NCBI GenBank assembly: GCA_024235175.1
Contig: JACKMX010000005.1
Span: 434,001-498,000, forward strand
Direction of reading: 5' to 3'
From: Chromatiaceae bacterium
GTDB lineage: Bacteria; Pseudomonadota; Gammaproteobacteria; Chromatiales; Chromatiaceae
DNA length: 64,000 nucleotides
In this document: one piece after another, positions 50,990 to 61,178 of the stretch
Layout of the letters: each line of letters opens with the position of its first letter
How positions within the stretch are numbered: position 1 is the first letter of the stretch
Made by a program: the position numbers and the translations under genes
The notes under the pieces: model-generated
What the model was told of the DNA's origin: nothing
Seen by the model: only the letters and a program-made list of their open reading frames with translations
The model's database searches: none

Positions 50990-52267
50990 TCACAGTCTAC
51001 CGTCGGTTTCATTCGTAGCAAATACATGCTTGACGTCGTAAAGAACCCCTTCCGGCTTGCAGTATCTGCGTAGTTGCTCTGCTCCAATGGCAAGAAATTC
51101 ACGATGGGCGACCGCCAGTACCAGTGCATCATAGTGACACTCCTGTAATTCAGTGACAGGAGTAATGTTGTACTCGTGCTCCGCTTCCGTTGGACTGATC
51201 CAGGGATCGTAGACATCCACTTCAGTGTCGTAGCTGCGGAACTCCTTGACTATATCCACCACACGCGTATTGCGCAGATCGGGACAGTTCTCTTTGAAGG
51301 TAAGCCCCAGAATAAGCACCTTTCCACCGGCAATCTGCAAGTGCTTCTTGATCATCAGCTTTACCACCTCACTGACAACATAGGCTCCCATTCCGTCATT
51401 GATCCGGCGCCCGGCCAAAATGATTTCCGGCTGGTAGCCGATCGCCTGAGCCTTGTGTGTAAGGTAGTAGGGGTCGACTCCGATGCAGTGTCCGCCCACC
51501 AGACCCGGTCGGAAAGGCAGGAAATTCCACTTGCTGCCGGCCGCCTCCAGCACCTCCAGCGTGTCGATGCCAAGACGATTGAAAATAAGCGCCAGCTCAT
51601 TGATAAGCGCTATGTTGACATCGCGTTGGGTATTTTCGATGACTTTGGCCGCTTCCGCGACTCTGATGCTGCTCGCCTTGTGGGTTCCGGCCCGGATAAT
51701 TCGGCGATAGAGTTGGTCAACGATCTCCGCGACTTCCGGCGTGGAACCAGATGTGATTTTCCTTATGGTGGTAAGTCTGTGTTCCTTGTCTCCAGGGTTG
51801 ATTCGTTCAGGGCTGTATCCAACGAAGAAATCTCGGTTGAATTTGAGTCCCGAAATCTCCTCCATCAGAGGTACGCAAACCTCCTCCGTAGCTCCCGGAT
51901 AGACAGTCGATTCGAAAACGGCAATATCTCCCTTTTTCAGCAGCTTTCCGAGCATACGGCTGGCACCGATCAGAGGGGATAGATCGGGTTGTTTGTGCCG
52001 GTCAATGGGAGTCGGTACGGTGACGATATAGAAGTTGCATGCAGAGAGATCGGCGGGGTCGGCAGTGAACTTCAGCTGAGTCGCAGTCGCCAGTTCATCT
52101 GGTTCAACTTCAAGTGAGCTGTCTCTGCCGGACTTGAGTTCGTCGACTCGCGCCTGGTTAATATCCAGGCCGATGGTGGGTATCTGCTTGCCGAATTCCA
52201 CTGCCAGCGGCAGTCCAACGTATCCCAACCCCAATACGCCGATATTCACTTTTTCAAAATCAAACAT
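50990..52267 (-). CDS. tviB: UDP-sugar 6-dehydrogenase, TviB/WbpO type
   Basis: A 425-residue NAD-dependent dehydrogenase that converts a UDP-hexose to the uronic acid, by family UDP-N-acetylglucosamine in Vi-type systems. The dinucleotide motif is GVLGLGYVGLPLA at 10-22, the catalytic Cys is in GGHCIGVDPYYLT, and KITSGSTPE with NTQRDVNIALINE supports the Vi/WbpO branch rather than UDP-glucose dehydrogenase. AAGGA precedes the ATG. It heads the tviB-epimerase operon, divergent from the transferase and prs genes. Confidence 0.9.
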   Translation of the reverse strand: MFDFEKVNIGVLGLGYVGLPLAVEFGKQIPTIGLDINQARVDELKSGRDSSLEVEPDELATATQLKFTADPADLSACNFYIVTVPTPIDRHKQPDLSPLIGASRMLGKLLKKGDIAVFESTVYPGATEEVCVPLMEEISGLKFNRDFFVGYSPERINPGDKEHRLTTIRKITSGSTPEVAEIVDQLYRRIIRAGTHKASSIRVAEAAKVIENTQRDVNIALINELALIFNRLGIDTLEVLEAAGSKWNFLPFRPGLVGGHCIGVDPYYLTHKAQAIGYQPEIILAGRRINDGMGAYVVSEVVKLMIKKHLQIAGGKVLILGLTFKENCPDLRNTRVVDIVKEFRSYDTEVDVYDPWISPTEAEHEYNITPVTELQECHYDALVLAVAHREFLAIGAEQLRRYCKPEGVLYDVKHVFATNETDGRL

Positions 52268-52759
52268 TATGAGTCCTTGGTTATAAAGCCTTTAATTATA
52301 TGTGTATGCAGAGGGATTTTACGGCAATGTCCATGAATTCTTAAACCGGAGCGAAATTGTAACTCAGCCATCCTGGTCCAGGCGACCAGAGCATTTTACA
52401 GTCGTACGCCGGCCGATATGTTGCATGGGTATGGGGGGTGTAGAAGTTAAAGACCGATACTGTATACTCACGCAACTTTAACGTCGGTCCCTCCAGCAAT
52501 CTTAAACGCGGCCGATGAAGAAACGTTGACCGGATGTCGATAGTGCAGGGCTTTTGGAAAAACCGATGGGTAGTAAGCAGGTTGGAGGTTCATGCTGCCT
52601 GTTCAAATACTTCCTCTTTTGCCCTTCCGGTCAAGGCCGGAATCCAGTAACTTGTTGATTATTCTGGCCCCGGTTGTTACTGAATGGTTGATGATTTAGC
52701 TACAATGAGATTCCGGACAGCGACCGAATAGACCGCTTGATATCCGGAACCGGCAGACA
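52268..52759. other. Divergent control region between the two exopolysaccharide arms
   Basis: No gene is supported in these 492 bases. A TATAAT box reads on the minus strand at 52295-52300 before tviB but its -35 is poor. TTCCGG/CCGGAA forms a small hairpin at 52625-52642. I searched for a GG-N10-GC sigma-54 site before the transferase and found none convincing. Confidence 0.5.
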
Positions 52760-54157
52760 ATGATAAGACTCTTTGGTCATTACGTATCCAGATTGTTTCT
52801 TCTCCTCGGGGGGCTGGAACTCGCGTTGCTCTATGCCTGTGTTTTCGGTGGCTATGCATTGCGTGCCAATTTTGGAGAATGGCAACCTGAAGTGGTCGAT
52901 CTCTATCTACACTCCTCTGCTGCACTGTACGCACTACTGACCTCCGCATCGATGCTGGCGATGGGACTCTATCAGCGCGGGCTGCAGGAGCCTGCAGCGC
53001 TGTTGGTGAGGCTCGGCATCAGCTTTTTTCTGGCGACGATGGCAATGAGTCTCGTATTTTACTGGTTTCCGGGACTTTTCCTGGGCCGGGGGGTCTTCGG
53101 CCTGGCAATGCTGTTATCGCTTGCTGCATTACTCACCCTGCGAATCGTATTTTTCCACATTGCCGGTACCGAATCGCAGAAACACCGTGTCCTGGTGCTC
53201 GGATCGGGCATGAACGCCGCCCGTATCGACCATTTGATGGAAAGCGAACCGGAACAGTTGGGCTTTAATGTGGTCAAGTATGTTCGGCTGGAAGATGGCA
53301 ATAACATCATTGATGACGAAAAACAGATAGAGTTGACTGGTTCACTGCTTGAGCTTGTCACACAACTCGAGATAAACGAAATCGTTATCGCTGTGGATGA
53401 TAGAAGAAAAGGGCTACCCGTCGACGATATTCTCGATTGTAAAATGTCAGGCATTGTCATTTTCGATCTACTCACTTTTTTTGAAAAAGAGACCTCCCGG
53501 GTCAACATCGATCTGCTCCATCCCAGCTGGATCTACTACTCCCCCGGATTTCATGTCGGTGTTGGTGGAAAGAATGGCAAGCGGGCATTGGATATCGCAG
53601 TCAGTTTGCTGATGATATTGATTTTATCGCCTGTTTTTTTACTGGTGGTGCTGGCCAGCATCCTCGAATCAGGTGGGCGCGACCCGATTTTTTACAGCCA
53701 GGTGCGGGTTGGCGAGGATGGTGAACATTTCAGGGTCCACAAGTTCCGTAGTATGCACAAAGACGCCGAGTCCGACGGCGTAGCACGTTGGGCAAGCAGT
53801 AATGATTCCAGGATAACGACACTTGGAGCCTTCCTTCGCAAGACCAGGCTGGACGAATTGCCGCAGCTTTACAATGTGCTCAAGGGGGACATGAGCCTGG
53901 TGGGTCCGCGACCTGAACGGCCTGAATTTGTTCTGGATCTGGAAAAAACGATCCCCTACTACCGTGAACGGCACCGGGTTAAACCGGGTCTGACCGGGTG
54001 GGCGCAGCTGCGTTATCAGTATGGTTCAACCCTGGAGGATGCGAAACAGAAGCTGCAATATGATCTTTATTATGTCAAAAATATGAACATTTTTCTGGAT
54101 TTAGTGATTCTCCTCGAAACGGTGGAAGTGGTCTTGATGGGTAAAGGTGCCCGTTGA
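52760..54157 (+). CDS. Polyprenyl-phosphate sugar transferase, XrtA/PEP-CTERM system type (TIGR03013-like)
   Basis: A 465-residue inner-membrane initiating transferase that loads the first sugar phosphate onto undecaprenyl phosphate for exopolysaccharide. Four N-terminal membrane helices (about 10-130) precede a nucleotide-binding-like domain (HRVLVLGSGMNAARID, about 145), a fifth helix (about 277-300), and the catalytic PglC/WbaP region with KFRSMHKDAESDG, RKTRLDELPQLYNVLKGDMSLVGPRPERPEF and LTGWAQLRYQYG. The last motifs are those of TIGR03013 proteins found with exosortase XrtA. It starts the plus-strand prs arm, 113 bases before prsK. Confidence 0.88.
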   Translation: MIRLFGHYVSRLFLLLGGLELALLYACVFGGYALRANFGEWQPEVVDLYLHSSAALYALLTSASMLAMGLYQRGLQEPAALLVRLGISFFLATMAMSLVFYWFPGLFLGRGVFGLAMLLSLAALLTLRIVFFHIAGTESQKHRVLVLGSGMNAARIDHLMESEPEQLGFNVVKYVRLEDGNNIIDDEKQIELTGSLLELVTQLEINEIVIAVDDRRKGLPVDDILDCKMSGIVIFDLLTFFEKETSRVNIDLLHPSWIYYSPGFHVGVGGKNGKRALDIAVSLLMILILSPVFLLVVLASILESGGRDPIFYSQVRVGEDGEHFRVHKFRSMHKDAESDGVARWASSNDSRITTLGAFLRKTRLDELPQLYNVLKGDMSLVGPRPERPEFVLDLEKTIPYYRERHRVKPGLTGWAQLRYQYGSTLEDAKQKLQYDLYYVKNMNIFLDLVILLETVEVVLMGKGAR

Positions 54158-54270
54158 GCTGGCGAGACTCCTCCTGCACATGCCGAAGGTTTCTGTAGCA
54201 ACGCCAGCAGTACTCTTACCTGATATACAAGATCGATGGGGTTTTCGACTGGTTCGCACAAGGAGTTGCG

Positions 54271-56313
54271 ATGTCTAATTTTGGATTTCTCGGTTTTGCC
54301 ATCGCGGCTGCTCTCTATCTGATTTTATCGTTGCTTCTGGCCACCAGCTGGCGCGGTCGACTGCAAGGTGGCCTGATGCTGGCTGCAACTACCGTGGCCA
54401 CGCTTTGGGCAGCTATTTTTGCAGTGCAGTCGGAGATGAAGGTTGTCCCGGTCGGTGCGATATGGTCGATCGAAGCGCTGAAAAATCTCGCCTGGTGCGC
54501 CTTTCTCATCGGTCTACTCTCACAAATGTCGCGCTACAACGGTAACGCCAATAAGGGTTACCGAATCACCGCCCTGTTGGTTTTTCTGGCCAGCATCATG
54601 TTGATTATTCCTGACAAGTATGTGCCGGCCTTTGTGTTCTTGGACATGCGCTATGTTGGACAGGTAGTCAGCGCTATTGCCGGTATGATGATGGTGGAGC
54701 AGCTCTACCGAAACACACCGTCGGAACAGCGCTGGGGTATCAAATACCTCTGTTTTGGTCTCGGAGGTATGTTCATGTTTGATTTCTACATTTTTTCGGA
54801 TGCGCTGCTGTTTAAAAGAATCAATTCGGATTTGTGGTACGCAAGGGGTGGGATTTATGCCATAACGGTTCCCTTGCTGGCTATATCGGCTGCACGCAAT
54901 CCCACCTGGTCGTTCGAAATCTTTGTCTCCCGGCGGGTGGTTTTTCACACGACCACGCTTCTCAGTGCCGGTGTATACATGCTGCTCATGGCATTTGCCG
55001 GTTACTACATCAAGGTATACGGCGGCGCCTGGGGAGCGGTGCTGCAGATAACCTTTTTCTTCGCAGCTTGCCTGATCCTGGTCGCGATGCTCTTCTCCGG
55101 GCAGATGCGTGCCCGCGCGAAGGTCTTTTTCAATAAGCACTTTTTCAGTTACCGGTACGACTATCGCGAAGAGTGGCTGCGCCTAATCCAGCTGCTTTCC
55201 GGTCAGGATACCAACACGCCGCTGTTTGAAAGGGTCATCTGGGCGCTGGGGGAGATTGTTGACAGCTCCGGAGGGTTGTTGTGGCTGTGCTCGGAGAGGC
55301 GGGGATGTTTTTTAGCTGCGAATAGAAACCAGGCCATTCCCCAAATCGAGGGAGACCACAGACTCGGCTCCCTGCTCAAGTTTCTGGATGAACGCCAATG
55401 GGTGGTGATCGTGAGCGACGTCGAGCAGGATCCGGAGAATTATGAAGGTCTCAAACTCCCCGGCTGGCTTACATCGATGGAGGGGGTATGGCTTATCGTG
55501 CCATTGATTCATGATGAACATATTATCGGATTCACCATTCTTACAAGCCCCCGTGCCGATACAAAACTCAATTGGGAAAACCTGGACCTGCTGAAAACGG
55601 CAGGGCGTCAGGCGGCGAGTTATCTCGCCCTTTATGAAACCACCCAGGCTCTGGCGGATGTTAAACAGTTTGAGGGATTCAACCGACTCTCCGCTTTCGT
55701 GGTTCACGATCTGAAAAATCTCATAGCACAGCTGTCACTGGTTGTCAGAAACGCGGAAAAACATAAAATGAATCCGGAATTTATCGATGATGCTATGATG
55801 ACCATCGAAAATTCCGTCACTAAAATGAGCCGGCTGATGGCCCATCTCAGAAGTGCGGCTCCGGGAAATAAGCAAACCAGGGTAGAGCTTGTTGAGATCA
55901 CCAGATCGGCCGTTCGTGCAAAGTCAGGCCAGTTGCCTTCACCCAGCCTGGATATCTCAGAGGAGCAGATCTGGATATATGCTGATGCGGATAGGATGGA
56001 GGCCATAATTGGGCACGTCATTCAGAATGCCCAGGACGCCACGCCACCGGATGGCAGCATACAGGTAACACTCTCAGCCTCCTACGAACAGGCGGTGCTG
56101 AAAGTGACGGATAACGGTTGCGGCATGGATACCCAGTTCGTACGGGACCGTTTGTTTCGGCCATTTGATTCGACCAAAGGGTTAACCGGTATGGGAATAG
56201 GCGCTTATGAAGTCCGTGAGTTCGTTCATGGCATAGGCGGGCAGGTTTCGGTTGAAAGTGCACCGGGGAAGGGAACTGAGTTCAAGATTGTAATACCATT
56301 TGCCGATAGCTGA
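54271..56313 (+). CDS. prsK: Membrane histidine kinase PrsK
   Basis: The sensor of the PEP-CTERM/XrtA-linked exopolysaccharide circuit. The 680 residues have eight or so N-terminal membrane helices (to about 285), a GAF domain (about 305-455) and the kinase core with H479 in FVVHDLKNLIAQLS, N-box GHVIQNAQDA, DNGCGMD and GMGIGAYEVRE. The HDLKN form of the H-box and the long membrane part are typical of PrsK. It is followed 41 bases later by its partner prsR. The signal sensed is unknown. Confidence 0.9.
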   Translation: MSNFGFLGFAIAAALYLILSLLLATSWRGRLQGGLMLAATTVATLWAAIFAVQSEMKVVPVGAIWSIEALKNLAWCAFLIGLLSQMSRYNGNANKGYRITALLVFLASIMLIIPDKYVPAFVFLDMRYVGQVVSAIAGMMMVEQLYRNTPSEQRWGIKYLCFGLGGMFMFDFYIFSDALLFKRINSDLWYARGGIYAITVPLLAISAARNPTWSFEIFVSRRVVFHTTTLLSAGVYMLLMAFAGYYIKVYGGAWGAVLQITFFFAACLILVAMLFSGQMRARAKVFFNKHFFSYRYDYREEWLRLIQLLSGQDTNTPLFERVIWALGEIVDSSGGLLWLCSERRGCFLAANRNQAIPQIEGDHRLGSLLKFLDERQWVVIVSDVEQDPENYEGLKLPGWLTSMEGVWLIVPLIHDEHIIGFTILTSPRADTKLNWENLDLLKTAGRQAASYLALYETTQALADVKQFEGFNRLSAFVVHDLKNLIAQLSLVVRNAEKHKMNPEFIDDAMMTIENSVTKMSRLMAHLRSAAPGNKQTRVELVEITRSAVRAKSGQLPSPSLDISEEQIWIYADADRMEAIIGHVIQNAQDATPPDGSIQVTLSASYEQAVLKVTDNGCGMDTQFVRDRLFRPFDSTKGLTGMGIGAYEVREFVHGIGGQVSVESAPGKGTEFKIVIPFADS

Positions 56314-56354
56314 TTACGCGAACCCAGTCAAGATTCAAAGGGAGTACCACTATT

Positions 56355-57710
56355 TTGAGCGAGCAAGTAAAGAGGTTATTGATTGTGGAGGATGACCCGG
56401 GACTCCAGAGTCAACTTCGCTGGAGTTTTGAGGATTATGAGGTGGGACTGGCTACGGACAGAGAGTCAGCGATAGCACAACTTCGACGCATGGAGCCGTC
56501 GGTGGTTACGTTGGACCTTGGACTTCCTCCAGATCCGGGTGGTGTGTCGGAAGGATTTGCAACACTTGAAGAGATACTCCGACTGACCCCGGACACCAAA
56601 GTGATCGTTGTAACAGGACACAATGATTGGAGCAATGCGGTCAGAGCAGTCGGATTAGGTGCTTACGACTTTTATGAGAAGCCTATTGAGCCGGAGCTAT
56701 TGGCATTGGTCGTGGACCGGGCTGCCAGGCTGCATAGCCTGGAGCAGGAGAATCGCCAGCTGGCAATGGAAAAAAGCATTTCTCCTTTGGACGGCATAGT
56801 TGCAGTGAGTCCGGAGATGCTGAAGGTCTGCAGAACCATTGAAAAACTGGCACCAACAGATGTCTCCACCTTGATTCTGGGGGAGAGTGGTACTGGCAAG
56901 GAGGTACTGGTTAAAGCGCTGCATGCATTGAGCAGCCGTTCAGAGTCTCGTCTGGTTGCTATCAACTGCGCTGCCATACCCGAAAATCTGTTGGAAAGCG
57001 AACTGTTCGGTTATGAAAAAGGGGCTTTTACCGGCGCAACAAAAACGACGCAGGGTAAGATCGAGCATGCTGAGGGTGGTATGCTATTTCTCGACGAAAT
57101 TGGCGATATGCCACTTCCGCTACAGGCGAAATTATTGCGATTTCTGCAGGAGAGGGTGATCGAGCGCATTGGAGGACGTAAAGAAATTCCGGTGGATGTC
57201 CGTGTCGTTTGTGCCACCCATCGGGATCTGTTGGAGATGGTGAAGGAGCAGTCATTTCGTGAGGATCTCTATTATCGTATCAATGAAGCGACGATCCGAA
57301 TCCCCTCTCTGAAGGAGCGCCAGGGGGATACCGTGGTGTTGGCTCGATGGTTTCTGCAACGTTTTGCACAACAACTGAATCGGCCGATAAAGGGATTTAC
57401 CCAAAAGGCATTGGAGGCAATAGAACAATACAGTTGGCCAGGTAATGTGAGGGAACTCGAGAACCGGGTAAAGCGTGCGATAATCATGGCAGATGGCTCG
57501 TTGTTGAATGAGCAGGATCTGGAAATGGATGCCCTTGAAACGAATAGTCAGCCGTTCAATTTACGCGAAGTGCGTGAGGCTGCTGAATGTCGGGCGGTCT
57601 TGAGGGCGCTCAGCTTTTCCGACAACAATGTGTCCCACACTGCAGATATGCTGGGGATTACCCGGCCTACGTTGTACAATCTGATGCGGAAATATAATCT
57701 TAGTGCTTAG
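56355..57710 (+). CDS. prsR: Sigma-54 response regulator PrsR (PEP-CTERM-box regulator)
   Basis: Receiver domain with D54 in VTLDLGLPPDPGGVSEG, AAA+ core with GESGTGKE at 176-183, an intact GAFTGA loop at 223-228, GGMLFLDEIGDMPL, and a Fis-type C-terminal helix-turn-helix (SHTADMLGITRPTLYNLMRKYNL). 451 residues. The family activates sigma-54 promoters of PEP-CTERM genes and exopolysaccharide genes. The start is a TTG with GGGAG upstream. It follows prsK and precedes prsT by 46 bases. Unlike FleQ and FleR in this window, its sigma-54 contact loop is canonical. Confidence 0.92.
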   Translation: MSEQVKRLLIVEDDPGLQSQLRWSFEDYEVGLATDRESAIAQLRRMEPSVVTLDLGLPPDPGGVSEGFATLEEILRLTPDTKVIVVTGHNDWSNAVRAVGLGAYDFYEKPIEPELLALVVDRAARLHSLEQENRQLAMEKSISPLDGIVAVSPEMLKVCRTIEKLAPTDVSTLILGESGTGKEVLVKALHALSSRSESRLVAINCAAIPENLLESELFGYEKGAFTGATKTTQGKIEHAEGGMLFLDEIGDMPLPLQAKLLRFLQERVIERIGGRKEIPVDVRVVCATHRDLLEMVKEQSFREDLYYRINEATIRIPSLKERQGDTVVLARWFLQRFAQQLNRPIKGFTQKALEAIEQYSWPGNVRELENRVKRAIIMADGSLLNEQDLEMDALETNSQPFNLREVREAAECRAVLRALSFSDNNVSHTADMLGITRPTLYNLMRKYNLSA

Positions 57711-57756
57711 ATTTAAGGGGCACTGACTCGGGACTGTTCGGTCGCTAGGGAATATC

Positions 57757-60516
57757 ATGAATACACTAAGGTCCGTAATCTCCTTGCTGCTGCTTTTCTT
57801 TATGTTTGTTGTGCATGCTGCAGACAGCAATGAATACCTTGATGAAGCCAGAGAGTATCTGAAAGCGGGTAAAACCGAGGCTGCAGTAATTCAGCTTAAA
57901 AATGCACTGCAGGAGAATCCCACAAATGTCGAGGCCCGCCTTCTGCTCGGAAGAATTTACCTGCGTTTGGGCGATGGTGCATCCGCAGAGAAAGAGATAG
58001 AACGTGCCGTACGGCTTAAAGCCAGCAAGGATCTGTGGCAGATTGAATTGGGACAGGCCTATCTGTTACAGAGGAAATTCGATGAGATTCTGAACTCAAT
58101 AGAACCGGATCCAACACTTTCCGGGACTATACAAGCCGGAGTATTCAATCTGCGCGGACAAGCTTATTTGGCAACCGGTGCACTGGCAGAGGCGCGTGAT
58201 TCGTTTCAGCAGGCCCTCTCCAGCCATGACAATGATGAAAATGCGCAATTGGGTATGGCCCAGGTGACGATTGCATCCGGCGATCAGGTGGAAGGGGGAA
58301 AACTGCTCGACAAATTTCTCGAGGGATATCCCGATAACATTGAAGGAAGAGTACTTCGCGGTGAGCTGTTGAAGCAGCAGAAAAAGCCTGAGCAGGCACT
58401 TGCGGACTTCGATCATGTGCTCAAAAAGAATCCCAATAACTTGCGGGCGTTGTTGGGGCGGGCCATAGTGTACCTTGCGCAAGCGAACTACGAATCGGCA
58501 GAAAAAGACCTGTTGGTCTTAAACAAGCTTGATTCAAACCATCCGATGGTAATGTACCTCAACGGAGTCGCCGCTTTTCAGCAACAAAGAATGAAAGAGG
58601 CTGAAGAATCTATTCGGCAGGTGTTAAATCTCATTCCAAATCATCCCCAGAGTCAATTGATCTATGGAGCAATTCTGTTTGGCAATAATGAATTCGCGCA
58701 GGCGGAAGAGTACCTCTCACGGGCAAGTGCGGCGCTTCCCGGGCATCTGCCGGCAATAAAACTGCTGGCCGCGACCAGAATCAAACTGCACCAGAACGAA
58801 AAGGCGATCATGGCACTTGAATCGGGATTGGCTGATCACCCCGAGGATGCACAGTTAAAGGCAATGCTGGGAAACATCTATCTGCAGACCGGTCGTTTCG
58901 ACGAAGGCTCGGAACTGCTTGCGAAAGCAGTTGAGCAGATGCCCGATTTAGCCTCTTTGCGGACCCAGCTTGCATTCGGACTGCTTGCCCGTGGAGAGAC
59001 AAAAAGCGCGATAGACGAACTGCAATCAGCCGTCGATCTCGGTCAGGATTTGATTCAGGCGGACGTGCTGCTGGTGCTTTCACACCTTAAGAACGGCGAA
59101 GTCGAAGAAGCTTTGAAAGCGAGTCAGGAGTTGGAGAAACGTTCACCTGATAACCCGCTCGCATATAACCTGACCGGCTTGGCCTATTTGGCATCGGGCG
59201 ATGAGGTCAAGGCTCGGGAAAAGTTTCTCAAAGCGCTTGAAGTAGATCCAACTTTCGCAACTGCCCGGATAAATCTGGCGCGCATTGAACTGTCGCACAA
59301 TCGTCTGGATAAAACAGAAGAACAATTCCGGGCAATATTGGAGATTGCACCGGAAAATATTACCGCGCTTATGGGGATGGCCGGCCTCGAGGAGCACAGA
59401 AAAAATCGTAAAGGAATGTATGAATGGTTACGGACAGCCCAGGAACGAAATCCGCAATCGAGCAAACCAGGGGTTCTTTTGGCCCAGGCCTACCTGCGCG
59501 ATGGAGAGAATCTCAAAGCGTTGAGCGTGGCCAGAGAAACCATATCCAGCTTCCCCAACGACACCGAGGGGTTGCGGGTTCTTGGAATGAGTCAAATCGC
59601 TGCCGGTGAGATCAATAGTGCAATACAGAGCTTCAAGCAGCTGGCAGATCTACAATCGACACCACAAAATCTCACCTTGCTGGCGAACGCTTTGAAGCGG
59701 GTTGATGATTACAGCCAGGCACGCAGCAGGCTCAAGTTGGCCCTTGAAGCAGATCCCGGTTTTCTTCCTGCTTTGACGGCTTCGGGGGATATAGCTCTGC
59801 TGGAAGAAAAGTATGACGAGGCTATAGCAGTTGCAAAAATTCTGCAGAGTAAACATGCTCAACAAAACGTTGGCTATAAATTAGAGGCGATTGCGCTACT
59901 CAAGCAGAAAAAGATTGTGGAGGCTATCACTCAATTTGAAAAAGCATATGAAATTCAACCAACCAATGATCTGGCTCTCCAGCTGGCGCGCCTGTTCAAA
60001 CTGACGGGTGATAAGGAGAAGAGCCTGAATCAATTTAAAGGCTGGCTGCAAAACAATCCGGAAGACGCTGATTTCAGAGCAATTTATGCAAGCCAATTGC
60101 AGGAATGGGGCGACCAGGATAAAGCCATAGTCGAATATGAGGCTGTACTCAAGAAGATGCCGGATAATGTTATGGTACTGAACAATCTGGCTTGGCTTTA
60201 TCAGAAAATCAACAATGACAGGGCTATCGAACTGGGTGAGCGTGCATTCCGGTTGTCACCGGAGAAGCCGGAAATAGTTGATACTTATGGTTGGATACTG
60301 GTTAATTTCGGGCAATATGATAAGGGCCTCAACTTCCTTAAAGAAGCGTTTGCAAAAATGCCCGAGAATCCGGAAGTAGCGTTTCATGTCGGTTACGCAT
60401 TAGTTAAGACGGGTAATAACGACGAAGCCAAAAAGACACTGGCGCGTATTGTCAGGGATCACAGAGACTCACCTTACGCAGCTGAGGCAAAAGAACTGGC
60501 AGACACACTAAACTGA
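57757..60516 (+). CDS. prsT: TPR lipoprotein-like exopolysaccharide protein PrsT
   Basis: A 919-residue secreted TPR protein that travels with XrtA exopolysaccharide genes. Residues 1-22 form a Sec signal (hydrophobic ISLLLLFFMFVV, cleavage after AHAA or HAA). From about 25 to the end there are roughly 24 TPR units of 34 residues, recognisable by A-x-x-x-Y/F-x-x-A and the P-x-N-x-x-A turns (ALQENPTNVEARLLLGRIYLRLG and repeats). The final TPRs include YGWILVNFGQYDKGLNFLKEA. No PEP-CTERM sorting signal is present at the C-terminus. A periplasmic scaffold for polymer export is the likely role. Confidence 0.88.
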   Translation: MNTLRSVISLLLLFFMFVVHAADSNEYLDEAREYLKAGKTEAAVIQLKNALQENPTNVEARLLLGRIYLRLGDGASAEKEIERAVRLKASKDLWQIELGQAYLLQRKFDEILNSIEPDPTLSGTIQAGVFNLRGQAYLATGALAEARDSFQQALSSHDNDENAQLGMAQVTIASGDQVEGGKLLDKFLEGYPDNIEGRVLRGELLKQQKKPEQALADFDHVLKKNPNNLRALLGRAIVYLAQANYESAEKDLLVLNKLDSNHPMVMYLNGVAAFQQQRMKEAEESIRQVLNLIPNHPQSQLIYGAILFGNNEFAQAEEYLSRASAALPGHLPAIKLLAATRIKLHQNEKAIMALESGLADHPEDAQLKAMLGNIYLQTGRFDEGSELLAKAVEQMPDLASLRTQLAFGLLARGETKSAIDELQSAVDLGQDLIQADVLLVLSHLKNGEVEEALKASQELEKRSPDNPLAYNLTGLAYLASGDEVKAREKFLKALEVDPTFATARINLARIELSHNRLDKTEEQFRAILEIAPENITALMGMAGLEEHRKNRKGMYEWLRTAQERNPQSSKPGVLLAQAYLRDGENLKALSVARETISSFPNDTEGLRVLGMSQIAAGEINSAIQSFKQLADLQSTPQNLTLLANALKRVDDYSQARSRLKLALEADPGFLPALTASGDIALLEEKYDEAIAVAKILQSKHAQQNVGYKLEAIALLKQKKIVEAITQFEKAYEIQPTNDLALQLARLFKLTGDKEKSLNQFKGWLQNNPEDADFRAIYASQLQEWGDQDKAIVEYEAVLKKMPDNVMVLNNLAWLYQKINNDRAIELGERAFRLSPEKPEIVDTYGWILVNFGQYDKGLNFLKEAFAKMPENPEVAFHVGYALVKTGNNDEAKKTLARIVRDHRDSPYAAEAKELADTLN

Positions 60517-60581
60517 GTGGCACCAAACGGGCACTGAGTATCCTTCCAGTTACCGTCCCGGGATTGGATCCATGGCACAAT

Positions 60582-60971
60582 TCAGACCAGCATGACAGGG
60601 GTGGGTATAACCCATCCCTCGGATCTGTGTTCAGCCACGACTTTGGTGTAAATCCCCCCGCGGACATTAAAATCTGCTGTGACGCGAAGGAAACGGGGGT
60701 TAATGGCAGTTACCAGATCATCCAGGATCCTGTTGGTCACCGCTTCGTGAAAAGCACCTTGATCACGGAATGACCAGATATACATTTTTAGCGACTTCAA
60801 CTCAACACATAACCTGTCCGCCACGTATTCCACTATGATCTCAGCAAAATCAGGCTGGCCTGTTTTCGGGCACAAACAGGTAAACTCGGGTATTCGGATC
60901 CGTATTGTATAGTCGCGTTGCTGCTGTGGATTCTCGAATGTCTCAAGATTTTTAGATGATTGACTGGACAT
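60582..60971 (-). CDS. queF: NADPH-dependent 7-cyano-7-deazaguanine reductase QueF
   Basis: Reduces preQ0 to preQ1 in queuosine synthesis. The 129 residues are the short (unimodular) form. The nucleophilic Cys is in FTCLCPKTGQPDFAEI, the Asp of DFA is the general acid, and ELKSLKMYIWSFRDQGAFHE carries the QueF motif E-[SL]-K-[SA]-x-K. It is a single gene, convergent to prsT and divergent from smc. The weak ribosome binding site leaves the start slightly open. Confidence 0.95.
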   Translation of the reverse strand: MSSQSSKNLETFENPQQQRDYTIRIRIPEFTCLCPKTGQPDFAEIIVEYVADRLCVELKSLKMYIWSFRDQGAFHEAVTNRILDDLVTAINPRFLRVTADFNVRGGIYTKVVAEHRSEGWVIPTPVMLV

Positions 60972-61178
60972 GGTGGATCCACTTTGCGGCAGCTTGGGTA
61001 TTCTGAATTCCCAATTATACGGAACTTGGCACCAGGCCAGAAGAAAAACCTAACTATCTATAAATGCAATGAATATTAATATCATTAATAAACAATAATA
61101 TACATAATATTATTAATAATAATTCTACCTATCTTGATCGCTTGTGTCAGCGCCTTTCACTCTGTATCTTAGCGGCCT
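60972..61178. promoter_or_regulatory. AT-rich divergent spacer between queF and smc
   Basis: Bases 61055-61130 are almost pure A/T (runs of AATATTAATATCATTAATAA type). Promoters for both flanking genes must lie here, but I cannot pick a single -35/-10 pair with confidence. Confidence 0.4.

Noticed and set aside
57711..57756. Sigma-54 site before prsT (GGGGCACTGACTCGGGAC)
   Set aside because: The GC of the -12 element is missing at the required distance from GG.
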